DNA of 64,000 nucleotides from Lepidodermella squamata. Taxonomy: Eukaryota; Gastrotricha. Shown piece after piece: positions 46,192 to 56,053 of this stretch. A program made the translations under genes and the position numbers. The notes beneath the pieces were generated by a model. It was not told where the DNA came from. It did no database searches and saw nothing but the letters and a program-made list of their open reading frames with translations. The stretch is taken from NCBI GenBank assembly GCA_047495785.1, contig JBLDXI010000054.1, positions 310,001-374,000 of the forward strand, in the 5' to 3' direction. Position 1 is the first letter of the stretch, and every line of letters begins with the position of its first letter.

Positions 46192-46689
46192 TTATCCAGC
46201 CATGGCGCCGTGGCTAATTTCCTCCTTAATTGTTTTCATAGCAGAATTATAGTGAAACAAATTGATAATTTAAAAATCAATCTTCACAAACCATGGTGGG
46301 CGACCTATTGACAGGCAGCTGCAACGCGGGCAGTGCTGGGCGTTCCATTTCAACATCAACCATGATTTCGCCCCACATTTCATTAGTTCGCAGATCGGTT
46401 CGCTGTTCGCCTTGTTGCTGTTGCTGTACGCCTTGTTGCTGTTGCTGTACGCCTTGTTGCTGTTGCTGTTGCTGTTGCTCGTAGATTGCGCTGGAATCGA
46501 TTACAAAATAGAATTAATCTAAAAGCAACTGGGTAGGTCGTAACTTCTAACTTACACTTTCGCCCTGAGCTCGGCGACTTCCGTTGCTAGCAGCAGGTTT
46601 TGTTGATGCTGCTGAACAATCGTGTCCATCAGCCTTTCCATGTGCCTTCCGACCACCTTGCTGAGACCGCCGAAGCAATTGCAACTCAT
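46192..46689 (-). CDS. Gln-rich small protein family, copy C (best preserved)
   Basis: Minus-strand exons 46556-46689, 46292-46490 and 46192-46224; 121 residues. Exon 1 (MSCNCFGGLSKVVGRHMERL onward) is an amphipathic helix ending in AELRAKV. Exon 2 has three poly-Gln blocks separated by Gly-Val/Gly-Glu and then an acidic, Pro-containing part ending NRSPTM. Exon 3 adds EEISHGAMAG. Donors are GTAAGTTAG and GTTTGTGAAG; the last acceptor (ATTAAG) is weak. A TATA box lies about 100 bp upstream of the ATG. No known domain; the helix plus poly-Gln could be a coiled-coil or aggregation-prone interaction module. Conservation of exon order in four copies is the main support. Confidence 0.5.
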
Positions 46690-46740
46690 TGCACAAGATT
46701 AAAAAATCGAGCAATAAAAGATTTAAAACGACTAGAAAAT

Positions 46741-47060
46741 GGCAGAGAAATTCTGGCTAGCTGAAATTTTAGCAACACGGTGGCGCCTATATAGCCACCA
46801 AGTCGCGTGACTTGAATGAACGCCAATTGTTGCACCATTATTTGGAAAACGCCGCTCGTGCCTTTCCATCAATCGAGTGAATTTCAAACAATAATAAAAA
46901 CCTGGATTGAACAGGAAAAAAACTAGCTTTTTCAGCTTTTTATCTCGTGGCGAAGAACACTGGCTTAAAGCTGAGGCGTTTCATTTTTCATGGATTTTTA
47001 TTTGAAATAATATAAAAATAGAACATGCAGTCTAATATCGAGCCGATGTGCTTTCTCTCT
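46741..47060 (-). promoter_or_regulatory. Shared upstream region with TATA box, copy C
   Basis: On the minus strand GGTGGCTATATAGGCGCC gives a TATA box (46787-46793). The block around it, including CACGCGACTTGGTGGC and TTGCTAAAATTTCAGCTAGC, recurs upstream of copies A (30.45-30.53 kb, TATA lost) and B2 (40.39-40.44 kb, GTATAG). Position relative to the start codon and conservation make a promoter likely. Confidence 0.5.
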
Positions 47061-47875
47061 CTCTCTCGGTGCGACATTTTGTTTACTAGAATAAGCTATG
47101 AATAGTTTCTGTACTGTGCATCGGCGGTGCGGGAAATTTATACAAACAATCAATATTTATCGATTTATACGCCGTGCCTTGATGCCAATTGAATGAGCGC
47201 AATATAATGCTATAGCCTTCATAACGGTGCCGCGCTGCAAGCGACGTAAACCCTGTCGGAAATCTATACGCCAACTAAGGCTAAAATTAGGGTTCAAAAA
47301 TCGACTTAAAACTCTTCGCAACTGCTCTTCGCAACTATTTCTTAGTCCCGAAATAAGACATTAAATCCACATTAATACTTTTTATTTCATAAATTGAACG
47401 ATTTCAAATTGTTTTCACAAGTTTTTATATAAAAAGGTGAATAAAAACAACAATCAATAGTTGGGCATCAAAGCCTGTTGCATAATGTTCTTGCTCCGAT
47501 TAGCCGCTCGTTGCCATCGCTGTTGAAGAACAGAAGCCTTGAGATGCTTGGTAACCATATCCGTATCGCTCCATTGCTAGATGCCAATCGAGCCATTCTG
47601 AGCCAATCTGAAATAAACCGGAATTATTTCGAGTGAATTGTCAAACAATGAGAAAATAACTTCCTGCAAAAAGTGTTCGAAAAATTTCTTTCTTAATTTA
47701 ATTGAAATTTAAAAGAAGAAAAATTGACAAAAATTGACAAACCGAAAAAATATTCGAACTCAGAATTTTTAAAATATTCTCGTCAAAATCGCAAAATTTT
47801 GAGTTTGATAATTTCCTGAAATTTCTAAGCATCGCCTTACTTCAATTAGAAGATCGCCATGGCTTGATAGCTCGG
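47061..47875. other. Spacer, no gene seen
   Basis: AT-rich flank between the copy C unit and the LINE 3' end. No supported feature. Confidence 0.35.
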
Positions 47876-48269
47876 ATAAACATAAAAACATAAAAATCTT
47901 TATTGTTGTCCTCTTTCCAAATAACAAAACACACAAAATAACTCTCTAATAATACTATGGAACAAGAGGCGCGTGCTAGTAAGATGTATCCATGCTCATC
48001 ATATTGATGGGGCACGTAAGAGACGGAGAGGGAGATGGCGAGGGTTTTATCAGTTGCAGGGTAGTTATCGACAGCAGAGAGACACACATTACAGAGAATT
48101 GCGGTAAGAGTAAAAAGGAGAAAATATGGCGGAGACAACGGTAGCTAACGGAGGAATTTTATAAAAAAGCAAGGCAGCCTGTAGAGGAAAGAAAAACAAC
48201 ATGAAAGAAGAGGTGAAGAAAAAAGAGGGAAGATATAGGAGAGAAGATGGGAGAAAAGAGAATAACAGC

Positions 48270-51143
48270 CTAGCCTATGAAGTCGGGCAGAGGACCACGA
48301 GGAAGTCTGTTGCTCAACAGCACGAAGGGCGAGCGCGGAGGGGGGCGGGCCATCAGGCGGACGCTCTCGAGGTCCTCGCGCAGCGGCAGGACAAACTGAG
48401 CGGCTTTGGCGACATAACGGCGCTGGCACTGTTCCAGAAACCGAGGGACACTCGGGATGCGGCAACGAGATTCCAACTCCGACACGCGGACCCTGTCGTC
48501 CCGACGAATGTGGAGCATTGCACGCAGGCTATCATTTTGGATGACTGCGAGACGAGTAAGCTGTTGCTTCGAGGCGGTAGCCAGACAAATGGTTCCATAA
48601 GACCAGCACGAACGGACCAGAGTCAAGTAAAGGGTGCGGCGCCAGCGGCGCGACAGCCCAGGGGTGAACATGAGATGTTTGAAAAAACCCAGATTTCTGC
48701 GGCAACGGTCAGAGACCTTGTCCACATGAACTTTCCACGTCAGTTTAGGGTCCAAGTGAACACCAAGAACTCGTAACGACTCGACTTGCGGAATTACGGC
48801 GCCGTTGAGCCTAACATCAACGGACGCGTTACCAAAGGGCATAACTTCGCTCTTCGCGGGATTAAACTTCTGTCGCCACTTCTTGGCCCATCCGGAAATA
48901 CGGGTGAGCTCCAATTGGAGGCGGCGCTGAGCAGCAGGGAACGTGCCACCCTCACCGACCACAGTTAGATCGTCCGCGTAGGCCTGCAGCAACGTGCCAT
49001 CCGCGCTTGGGGCGGACAGCAAATCGGCGGTGTACAGAATGTAGAGAAGCGGCGACAACGGGGAACCCTGCGGCACCCCGCAATGGACGACGACTTGACG
49101 ACTCAGCGAGCCCGCCACGCGAGCTTGCAGACGACGGTCGCGAAGATAGTCGGCCAGCCAGCCGACCAAATTTCGCGGGAGAGGCAGCTGGGCCAGCTTA
49201 TGGACCAGCCCGGCGTGCCACACGGAATCGTAGGCCGCCTGAACATCCAAGCCGGCCACGACAGTCTTCTTGCGCAGGGAGCGGTTGACGTGGACGCGAT
49301 GAACGATGCGAAGTGGGACATCTGGCGCGGAATGGTGCGGACGGAATGCAAACTGATTCTCAGGGAGAAGGTGTTGACTTTCGAGAAACTGGGTCATCCA
49401 CCGAGCCACGATCGACTCCAGGAGCTTGGCGTCAGTCGGCAGCAAGGAGATGGGACGCTGTGACGAGACATGGTTCTGCGGCTTGCCGGCCTTTGGGATA
49501 GGCACAACAACCGCTTCTTTCCACGCTTGAGGCACGTAGCGACTGCCAAGAGACATGTTGAACAGCCGACGAAGGTGGGTTTGCAGGACAGGGCCACCCC
49601 ACTTCAGGTAGATGTTTTGAATACCATCCAAGCCAGGGGCCTTGAAGGACTTTAAACGGCTAACAGCATCAGCGAGCATCCGTTGACTGACAGAAAACTC
49701 GCCGAGAGCAGGCAAGCGGATCACATCGGAAGCACGAAGGGCAGGATCTGCAACGACATCGTCCTCGACTTGTTGCCACCACTGGCGAGTGGCAGCGTCC
49801 GCATCGGGGTCGACGTAGGGCGACATCGGTTTGACGAAATGATCAAGCAGTGTATCAGCAAGGGCAGTAGAAGGCGGCAGGACACTGCCATCATCGAGCT
49901 TCATGTAGGTCAGGCGATCAACAGGGGTAGGGCGAAACTTATCGAGACGACGGAGGCGGGCATAAGCCTCTCGGTAGCGGTGCTGGAACGACAGAGCTTC
50001 AACATATCGCAGGTTGGAGATATCCCGCCGCAATTGCTGAGCCGCTTTCGCAGCGCGGAACTGGGCGTCCAAGGCGTTGATCCTATCGACAAGCCCGGCA
50101 TCAACTCGATTGCCGAGCCCACGTTCAAGAATCCTCTTTCTTTCGAGCAGGCTACGCATGTCGCGGGTCATTGAAACTTTCCTCAGCTGAGTGCGGTCGA
50201 GCAGAGGGACGTGAACACGGCGAGATTCGGCGATTGCCGCACCAACCTGGCGCCGATACGAGTCGATCCGAATCACTGGGTCGCCGACATTAGGCAGCGG
50301 GATTTCGGACAGCAGCCGGATCAGGGTACGAGAGAATCCAAAACGATCGGCTCTGGAGATGTCGTAGCGAGGAGCAGGGTCCACGAGTTCGTAGACGTGA
50401 GCAGGGCCAGAGCCGGACGGAAGACGAACCCTGACAGACGTGCAGAAGTGATCGCTGCTAAGTCGGTCGCCAACAGACACGCCACCATCGAGAAGGCGAA
50501 GCGCCGCGTCGTTGACAATCCAGATATCGAGCGTAGACAGGGTCTTGTGAGCTTTCGACAGGTGCGTGGGAGGCGAGGAGAGAACAGTCAGACCGAGACG
50601 GGTGACGAAATGATGGACGGAATAGCCGTGAGGGTTCCATAAATCGTGGGACTGTGAACCCCACAGTGGAGACTTGCCATTGAGATCCCCGCTAAAGATA
50701 CAGGGGAGGCCGGAGGCGGAGGCCCCAGCGAACTCGGTTTCCAAGAAGCTGAGATCCAAGGACGACGTCGGCGGACAGTAGCCGGTAAGAAGACGAACAA
50801 CAGACGAGCCAGCGAAAGGGACAGCATCCAAAGCGAGCCACTCACTAAGCTTGCGACCAGTCAGAGCCAGCCGCCGCTCGGCGACCACGAGAGCGCCCTC
50901 CCGAACAAACAGAGCAGCGCCGCCACGAGCGCCGTTGAGCAACAGATCCTCGGAGTCCTGTACCCGATCACAACGAAAAATTGCATAATCCCTAGAGGTT
51001 ACACGCAAAAGAGAGAAAAGAAAGGATTCACTTATGAAAAGAGCAAAGGGTTTATAAGTCTCTAGCTGTTGACAAGTTTCAGCTTCCTTGCCGGGGAGGC
51101 CGCACGGATTCCATTGTAGTAGCGTACGCAGCGTATTAGCCAT
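48270..51143 (-). CDS. LINE ORF2: endonuclease and reverse transcriptase
   Basis: 957 residues from the ATG at 51143, whose ATGGCTAA overlaps the ORF1 stop, the usual arrangement for coupled translation. The N-terminal APE-type endonuclease shows LLQWNPCGLPGK, a Glu in ISESF, SGDLNGKSPLWGS and LSSDH. The reverse transcriptase contains KAPGLDGI, VVVPIPKAGK, AYDSVWH, GVPQGSPLSPLLY and the catalytic AYADDLTV. The C-terminal region includes GVHLDPKLTW and a Cys-containing thumb region and ends without an RNase H domain, which fits the Jockey group better than I elements. The enzyme nicks the target and copies its RNA there. The frame stays open for 190 codons upstream of the ATG, antisense to nothing and overlapping ORF1, which is coincidental. 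Confidence 0.93.
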   Translation of the reverse strand: MANTLRTLLQWNPCGLPGKEAETCQQLETYKPFALFISESFLFSLLRVTSRDYAIFRCDRVQDSEDLLLNGARGGAALFVREGALVVAERRLALTGRKLSEWLALDAVPFAGSSVVRLLTGYCPPTSSLDLSFLETEFAGASASGLPCIFSGDLNGKSPLWGSQSHDLWNPHGYSVHHFVTRLGLTVLSSPPTHLSKAHKTLSTLDIWIVNDAALRLLDGGVSVGDRLSSDHFCTSVRVRLPSGSGPAHVYELVDPAPRYDISRADRFGFSRTLIRLLSEIPLPNVGDPVIRIDSYRRQVGAAIAESRRVHVPLLDRTQLRKVSMTRDMRSLLERKRILERGLGNRVDAGLVDRINALDAQFRAAKAAQQLRRDISNLRYVEALSFQHRYREAYARLRRLDKFRPTPVDRLTYMKLDDGSVLPPSTALADTLLDHFVKPMSPYVDPDADAATRQWWQQVEDDVVADPALRASDVIRLPALGEFSVSQRMLADAVSRLKSFKAPGLDGIQNIYLKWGGPVLQTHLRRLFNMSLGSRYVPQAWKEAVVVPIPKAGKPQNHVSSQRPISLLPTDAKLLESIVARWMTQFLESQHLLPENQFAFRPHHSAPDVPLRIVHRVHVNRSLRKKTVVAGLDVQAAYDSVWHAGLVHKLAQLPLPRNLVGWLADYLRDRRLQARVAGSLSRQVVVHCGVPQGSPLSPLLYILYTADLLSAPSADGTLLQAYADDLTVVGEGGTFPAAQRRLQLELTRISGWAKKWRQKFNPAKSEVMPFGNASVDVRLNGAVIPQVESLRVLGVHLDPKLTWKVHVDKVSDRCRRNLGFFKHLMFTPGLSRRWRRTLYLTLVRSCWSYGTICLATASKQQLTRLAVIQNDSLRAMLHIRRDDRVRVSELESRCRIPSVPRFLEQCQRRYVAKAAQFVLPLREDLESVRLMARPPPRSPFVLLSNRLPRGPLPDFIG

Positions 51144-52647
51144 TACGGGTCGAGCTGGTTTGTGGCGGCAGCGGGGAGGCGAAGAGCCGGTCGAATAAGC
51201 GTCCGACAGTGTCGAGTCGGCGCTCGAAAGCGGCTTCCATACGCTGGAACCGCTCTTCCATAAGACTAAAGAGCCGGGCGCCATCGGGCGACAGAAAGTG
51301 ACCGCGGAGTGCAGGATTAACAGGCGGAGTAGCAGGAGGCACCCACGACGGAGAAGTGGATGACCACGGAGCAGGCGTTGGTCCGCCGACAAAGTCACGG
51401 GTGGAGAGAAAGTGCGTGGGGCCACCCCGTAGGTGCTCGGGGACCTTCGCTTGTTGACGACGCTTTTCACGTTCGGCGGCTTTCGCTTCACGGGCGACGG
51501 CGATGGCACGGCGACGGGCCACCTCGTCAGCCTGGGCGGTCTTGAACGCAGGGCAGCCCCGCCACGAACCAGAATGATGAGGCTCACCGCCGCCACTGCA
51601 GTGGGGGCAACGACGATCTTCAGGCTCAGCGAGACAGGTGGAAATCGTGTGATCAGTCGCAGCACAGCGGCTGCATCGTTGCGTGGTGTCCGGAGAACAA
51701 TCGACAGCGACATGGCCGTAAGCGGCGCACTTCAGACAGGTAGGCGGGAGAGCCGTGCTTTTCAACTTGTGGACTTTAATGCGACGATTCAGAAACTTGA
51801 CACCGTTAGCCATGGCATCCTCGTAATGCTCAGCCGATCGAAAGACGAGCACCATCGGCGACGTCTGCTTACCAGGGAGCGGGGGAATCTCGCGGATTTC
51901 CTCGATATACTCGGGCCGGAAAAGGGGGCGCAGAGTATCGCCAGTGTAACAGGAGGGCAGGCGGTAGCATATGGCCGAGCGTTTGTCTTTCAAAATGCGA
52001 TCTGATTCGGTCACAGTCGGGTCAGGCCGGCCCGGATAGTGAATGCGGAAGTCTGAGTCGCGAAACGCACCCTTAGGGAAGCCGGTACGCTTGAGTAGCT
52101 TGTCAGCGTCCGTCGCAGTGGCGCACTTCACGCGGAGGCCGCCGCTGCTCATGACATCGACCGCGACGGGCGCCAGCCATGGCGCAACGCGGACCAACTC
52201 TGGCTCGAGCTCTCCACGAGTCATGCCAGTGACGCGGTCGATTATCACGACCTTGTAGTTGACAGGCGCCTCTTGAGGTCCAATAGACGGGTGGGGAGCA
52301 GATGTACGAGTCGGGGGCGGAGGCGGCGGGTCTTCCTTGCGCGCCACTTTACGCTTGGGCGACGCTTGCTGCCAGGGCTGGTTCGACGCCCCGCTTGACG
52401 ACGGGGGTGGGGAGGAAGGTGGACTGTCAACAGACATCTGAAGGTCACCGAACGAAGACAGGTGAGGAGGGGACTGCCCAGTCGGCGGGCAGGGAGACGA
52501 CGGAACGGTGTCAGCATTCTCCGAGCGTAACTGCTGGATTAGCTGCATGACGAGAGCAACTTGATCGACCGTAAGATCGTCGACCCGCAGCTTCTTCGCT
52601 CGCTCTTCGACAGTCATTCCAAATGGCTTCTTCGCTGGTGTAGCCAT
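51136..52647 (-). CDS. LINE ORF1: gag-like nucleic-acid-binding protein
   Basis: 503 residues from the ATG at 52647 (MATPAKKPFGMTVEERAKKL); 20 further in-frame codons upstream have another ATG but poorer context. After a Pro/Ser-rich region and a partly structured central domain come three zinc knuckles: CLKCAAYGHVAVDC, CSRCAATDHTISTC and a longer CPHC...HHSGSWRGC, the triple arrangement seen in Jockey/R1-type ORF1 proteins. A basic Ala/Arg/Lys segment and a Pro-rich C-terminus follow. It packages element RNA. Its stop overlaps the ORF2 start. Confidence 0.88.
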   Translation of the reverse strand: MATPAKKPFGMTVEERAKKLRVDDLTVDQVALVMQLIQQLRSENADTVPSSPCPPTGQSPPHLSSFGDLQMSVDSPPSSPPPSSSGASNQPWQQASPKRKVARKEDPPPPPPTRTSAPHPSIGPQEAPVNYKVVIIDRVTGMTRGELEPELVRVAPWLAPVAVDVMSSGGLRVKCATATDADKLLKRTGFPKGAFRDSDFRIHYPGRPDPTVTESDRILKDKRSAICYRLPSCYTGDTLRPLFRPEYIEEIREIPPLPGKQTSPMVLVFRSAEHYEDAMANGVKFLNRRIKVHKLKSTALPPTCLKCAAYGHVAVDCSPDTTQRCSRCAATDHTISTCLAEPEDRRCPHCSGGGEPHHSGSWRGCPAFKTAQADEVARRRAIAVAREAKAAEREKRRQQAKVPEHLRGGPTHFLSTRDFVGGPTPAPWSSTSPSWVPPATPPVNPALRGHFLSPDGARLFSLMEERFQRMEAAFERRLDTVGRLFDRLFASPLPPQTSSTRNG

Positions 52648-52670
52648 ACTCCAGTAAACTTCCTCAAAGC

Positions 52671-53775
52671 TGTGGCGCGATGGGAAGCGTCGAGTAAATA
52701 TTATCAATTAAAAAACCTCAGAAAATTTAATATTCAATCGCTCGGAAAAACACGAGATTGGTTCGCAATCTTCGCTAACGCCACTCGTCACTGAATGGCA
52801 GCACCATTCTAAAATAAAAATATAAAACTCATGCCAATTTAATAACTGCAACGAAGTCTCACCTGATTTTCAATCGATTTCGGACGAATTTGATCGATTC
52901 GGTAAAAACTGATAAATTAAAAATGATTTTTTTGTAAGCAGAAGTTTTAATTGAGCAAATTCTCACCTTAAAATTCAAACAATAAGAAATGAACTTCGAG
53001 TAAAAATGAGAAATAATTTGACTTTTATTTTAAAAAGCTAAATTTGAATGAGAAAAAATTGAAAAATATTGAAAAATTGAAACCGAAAAATATTTGACAT
53101 GATTTCGTTTAAATTTCGTAAATTTTTAATTATTTTTCTAAAATTCCAAAAATATTTTGAAGCCCCTCTAAAATTTCCCCTAAATTTTAAATATTTTTAA
53201 AATATTTTAGAATAGCATTTTCAACCATGTTTGACACGTTCTGCTAACTTATTTACTAGAGCGATCTGCTGGGGGAACTCAAACCCCCCGAGCATTTTTT
53301 AGAGCATAATAAGCGGCTGAAAAATTTATTTTTCTAGAAAATTAGCCTAAATCTTTGCTGTTGATGTCTCAGTTTAGTTGTTAATTTAATAATTCCTATA
53401 GAAGACGACCGCTAAATTATTCATTCGTAATTTCGTAATTTCGAGCCAGAAACTTTTGCTCAAGGCCTGCGGTTTGACAATATTTATTACCTACATCGGG
53501 TCCCAGACAGTGTTCCGATTTTCGCCCACTGGACCACGCTCAGTGGCAGACACAAAAAAATATTCCTTATTAAAACCGTTGAGAAAAGGGGTAGGGGTAT
53601 ATTTAATCGGCGTACACTTTCAGACCTTGGAAGCCAGCCAGTTTTAGGGATATCTTAAGTTAAAAATTCGCAATTTTCGTGCTTTTATATCAAAATTTTG
53701 CTCGCTTCGCTCGCTAATATCCATTTTCTAATCTCTTAAGCCAACAGTTTCCATTGTCATTAGACCCAATTTTCA
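52671..53775. other. Spacer, no gene seen
   Basis: AT-rich flank of the LINE. No credible gene. Confidence 0.35.
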
Positions 53776-54235
53776 GGGACTACTCCAAAACAGCCAAACA
53801 AAAACGAAAGAGACCAAAACAGCCAAAAAAATCCGATAGTTCTCGTTGCGCAACAATCGAAAAGTTTGGCTTTTTTTTTTTATTTACTAAGAATGTTCGG
53901 CCACATCACAATTTTTAATATTTAAAGACTTAGGCCTAGAGCGTTCATCTTCTGTTTGAAGAAGGGAATGTCGAATTTCGGAGGGAAGCAGTTAATTTGT
54001 AAGTTGTTCCAGGTTGTAACAATATTTTGTAATCTTGAGAATATTTCGGTGTCGCGGCCAGTTGCTCTAGGATGATGCGCGTTGACAGGCGAGCGAAGTT
54101 TGACTTGAAAACGATGTTGTTTCGCCGATTCTCGAGATTTTGTGCGTCGCTTGGGTGTGAGCTGGAAGCGGTCGCGGATTTGTTATGGTATCATTTATTT
54201 TAGTGTCATTTGTTTTGGAGTAGTCCCAATTTTCA
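53768..54235. mobile_element. Non-autonomous TIR element with 8-bp target duplication
   Basis: Body 53776-54227 (452 bp). Both ends carry the 17-bp inverted repeat GGGACTACTCCAAAACA, perfect, and are flanked by a perfect AATTTTCA duplication (53768-53775, 54228-54235). The superfamily is not clear from the ends: 8-bp duplications occur in hAT, P and some Mutator elements. Inside on the minus strand is a frame that resembles a LINE reverse transcriptase tail (see separate entry). Confidence 0.8.
53922..54203 (-). pseudogene. LINE RT C-terminal remnant inside the TIR element
   Basis: Minus-strand frame without an ATG that reads like the end of a CR1/Jockey-type ORF2: basic RRTKSRESAKQHRF, then FSRLQNIVTTWNNL, then FDIPFFKQKMNALGL and a stop, matching the common pattern of a phe-rich strand, a W-N-x-L motif and a final FK-x-L helix. 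The frame is intact to its stop. It is not the tail of the LINE at 48.3 kb. How it came to lie between terminal inverted repeats is open. Confidence 0.55.
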
Positions 54236-55996
54236 ATGATCTGCAATCTAGAAACTACCTGGAGTTAAGTTTGAAGGAGATTCCTTCCTATTTCGAGAAA
54301 TACCAGCTTCGAGATGCTCATTTTTCGCATTTTCAGAGGCGAATCACCGAAAAATCGCTTCGCTCGCATTATCATCCTATGGACTATTTTTGTTTCCCTG
54401 ATATTAAACAGCTATAGCAATATAAAAAAGATCATACTCCCCTAGAACAGCATCGAAGACTCAGGCTTCAGGAAATAACGTCTCTGATTTTTAATCGCGT
54501 ATTAACTAGTTTTTGCGAACTTCGAACGAATTGACAGCAGCTAAGAAAAAAATCGAAAAAATTGAAAAAAATCAAAATTGGCGTACACTTTTCTGCAACC
54601 TCTTTCCAGTGGCAGACACTTTCGAGTTACGAAAAAAAATCGGAGGACTGGTCCCAGATGTGGAGCAACTATTTTTGAATTTCTGTATAGGAATTTTACC
54701 TATTTTTTCATTTAAATGAAACCATTTGCGAACAAGTTTCGATTGCAAAAGTATATGTAGTAAAAACATTTCTGGCGATTTTTTAAAAATTATTCTGATT
54801 ATTCTGAAGTCTGTTAATATCGATAGGCTCCACAGCTTCTCTACTACCAACTACCGCCTCATCTTATCCTCATTATTTGAACGATTTTAGAGTTTTTCAA
54901 AATCACGCTTTTGTATGAATTTGACATTAGGCTAGTAGAGAAATTCGCCGCAGTTCGTTGATTTTTTTCAATTTTTCAATATTTTTACTCAGACACTGTT
55001 TTTTCGCATTGACAATTGCCTGGTGGCAAATCCAATCTTATTTCATCCGACAAACGAAAATTTTACTTAAATCATTCGACATGAAAATATCGATTTTCTC
55101 AATTTTCCTAAGCTTGATTTTTCGCTAGGGTCATACCCCTTTCATGCACCATACTTTGGCCATTGAACCGGCAGAATTTTATGTTGAAAGATTTATATCT
55201 GAGCAGTCATTCAATTTTTTACTGTAATTTTTTGAAACTATGAAAAAGCAGGTCGGCAGGTTTTAGGCACATTTTTTGTTGTCGGATGTAATGAGACATT
55301 TGTCGGATGAAAAACGTTTTCCCCATCTAATCTTGAGCTGTGTTTTTTACCAAACGTGTCTCGTTGAATGAGGATGCCGAATGATGCCAGAAAAGAAATT
55401 TCATGATAATTTTATATGATGGCTGAGACCATTTTCTATCGCGGCTGAGGATTATTTTTACTTCCGCATTTGTCGTCGTTTTTATTCCAATATTGTTTCC
55501 ATATTTCACTTGGAATCGCGCGAGGTTAGCAATTTTTCTCGATGCATATTTTCCGAAATTTTATCAAAAATTAACGAATTATTGTTCGCATCGCGAAATC
55601 GAAAAAGCGTATTCAAGTATTCAAATATTCAATGAATAAATTGGAACAGTAATATTTTGATTTATTCGATAAACTTCTGAAATTCCATGCACGGTTTCAA
55701 ACTGGAAATATTTCCGATATTTCACGTGACACAGAAGAAGAAAATATTTATACCTGCCGCATAGAAAGCCGCAGATTTGCTGGAGAAAATCTATAAAAAT
55801 CGAAAAATGCAGTTTCAAATAAAAAAGAAAAATCACAAGTCGTGAAAAACCATGAAAAACACGAGTCGGTGGCTATTTTAGGCCCCTCCAATGCCTAAGC
55901 CTATCTGAAGCCACCGTCGAATTTATCTGCAAAAGGCTGAATTCACAATATTTTTAGCAGGTTACTTGAGCAGTTTCGAGTCATTTTTATTTCATA
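54236..55996. other. Spacer, no gene seen
   Basis: AT-rich. Similar words near 53500-53640 and 54580-54620 (GGCGTACACTTT, AGTGGCAGACAC) suggest a diverged repeat. No credible gene. Confidence 0.35.
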
Positions 55997-56053
55997 AAGA
56001 TGTTATATGTGCGACGTTTCGGCCACAAAGTGGCCATCGTCAGGCAGTATCTT
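55997..56053 (-). ncRNA. Hammerhead ribozyme motif, minimal type I (Penelope-like element type)
   Basis: On the minus strand the conserved core is complete: CTGACGA (56043-56037, consensus CUGANGA), then helix II GGCCAC-TTT-GTGGCC (six perfect pairs), then GAAA (56020-56017), then CGTC with cleavage expected after GUC at 56013. Helix III is only the AC/GU pairs with no loop, as in the minimal hammerheads known from Penelope-like retroelements, which act as dimers. Helix I can form from TGC:GCA next to the core and AAGAT:ATCTT further out, with an internal loop. No Penelope reverse transcriptase is visible nearby, so this is probably a remnant of an element's terminal repeat. Confidence 0.65.

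Larger units (their letters stand above)
47876..52670 (-). mobile_element. Jockey-type non-LTR retrotransposon (LINE), full-length coding
   Basis: Two intact overlapping ORFs on the minus strand, a 3' untranslated part (47876-48269) and a tail of TTTTTATG-type repeats at about 47876-47896 on the minus strand, as in LINEs that end in a microsatellite. The 5' boundary (somewhere above 52647) and the target duplication could not be fixed. Base composition is markedly more GC-rich than the flanks. Both ORFs being open suggests a young, possibly active copy. Confidence 0.9.

Noticed and set aside
47842-48138. 98-codon frame at the LINE 3' end
   Set aside because: Lies in the LINE 3' untranslated region and runs through its repeat tail.
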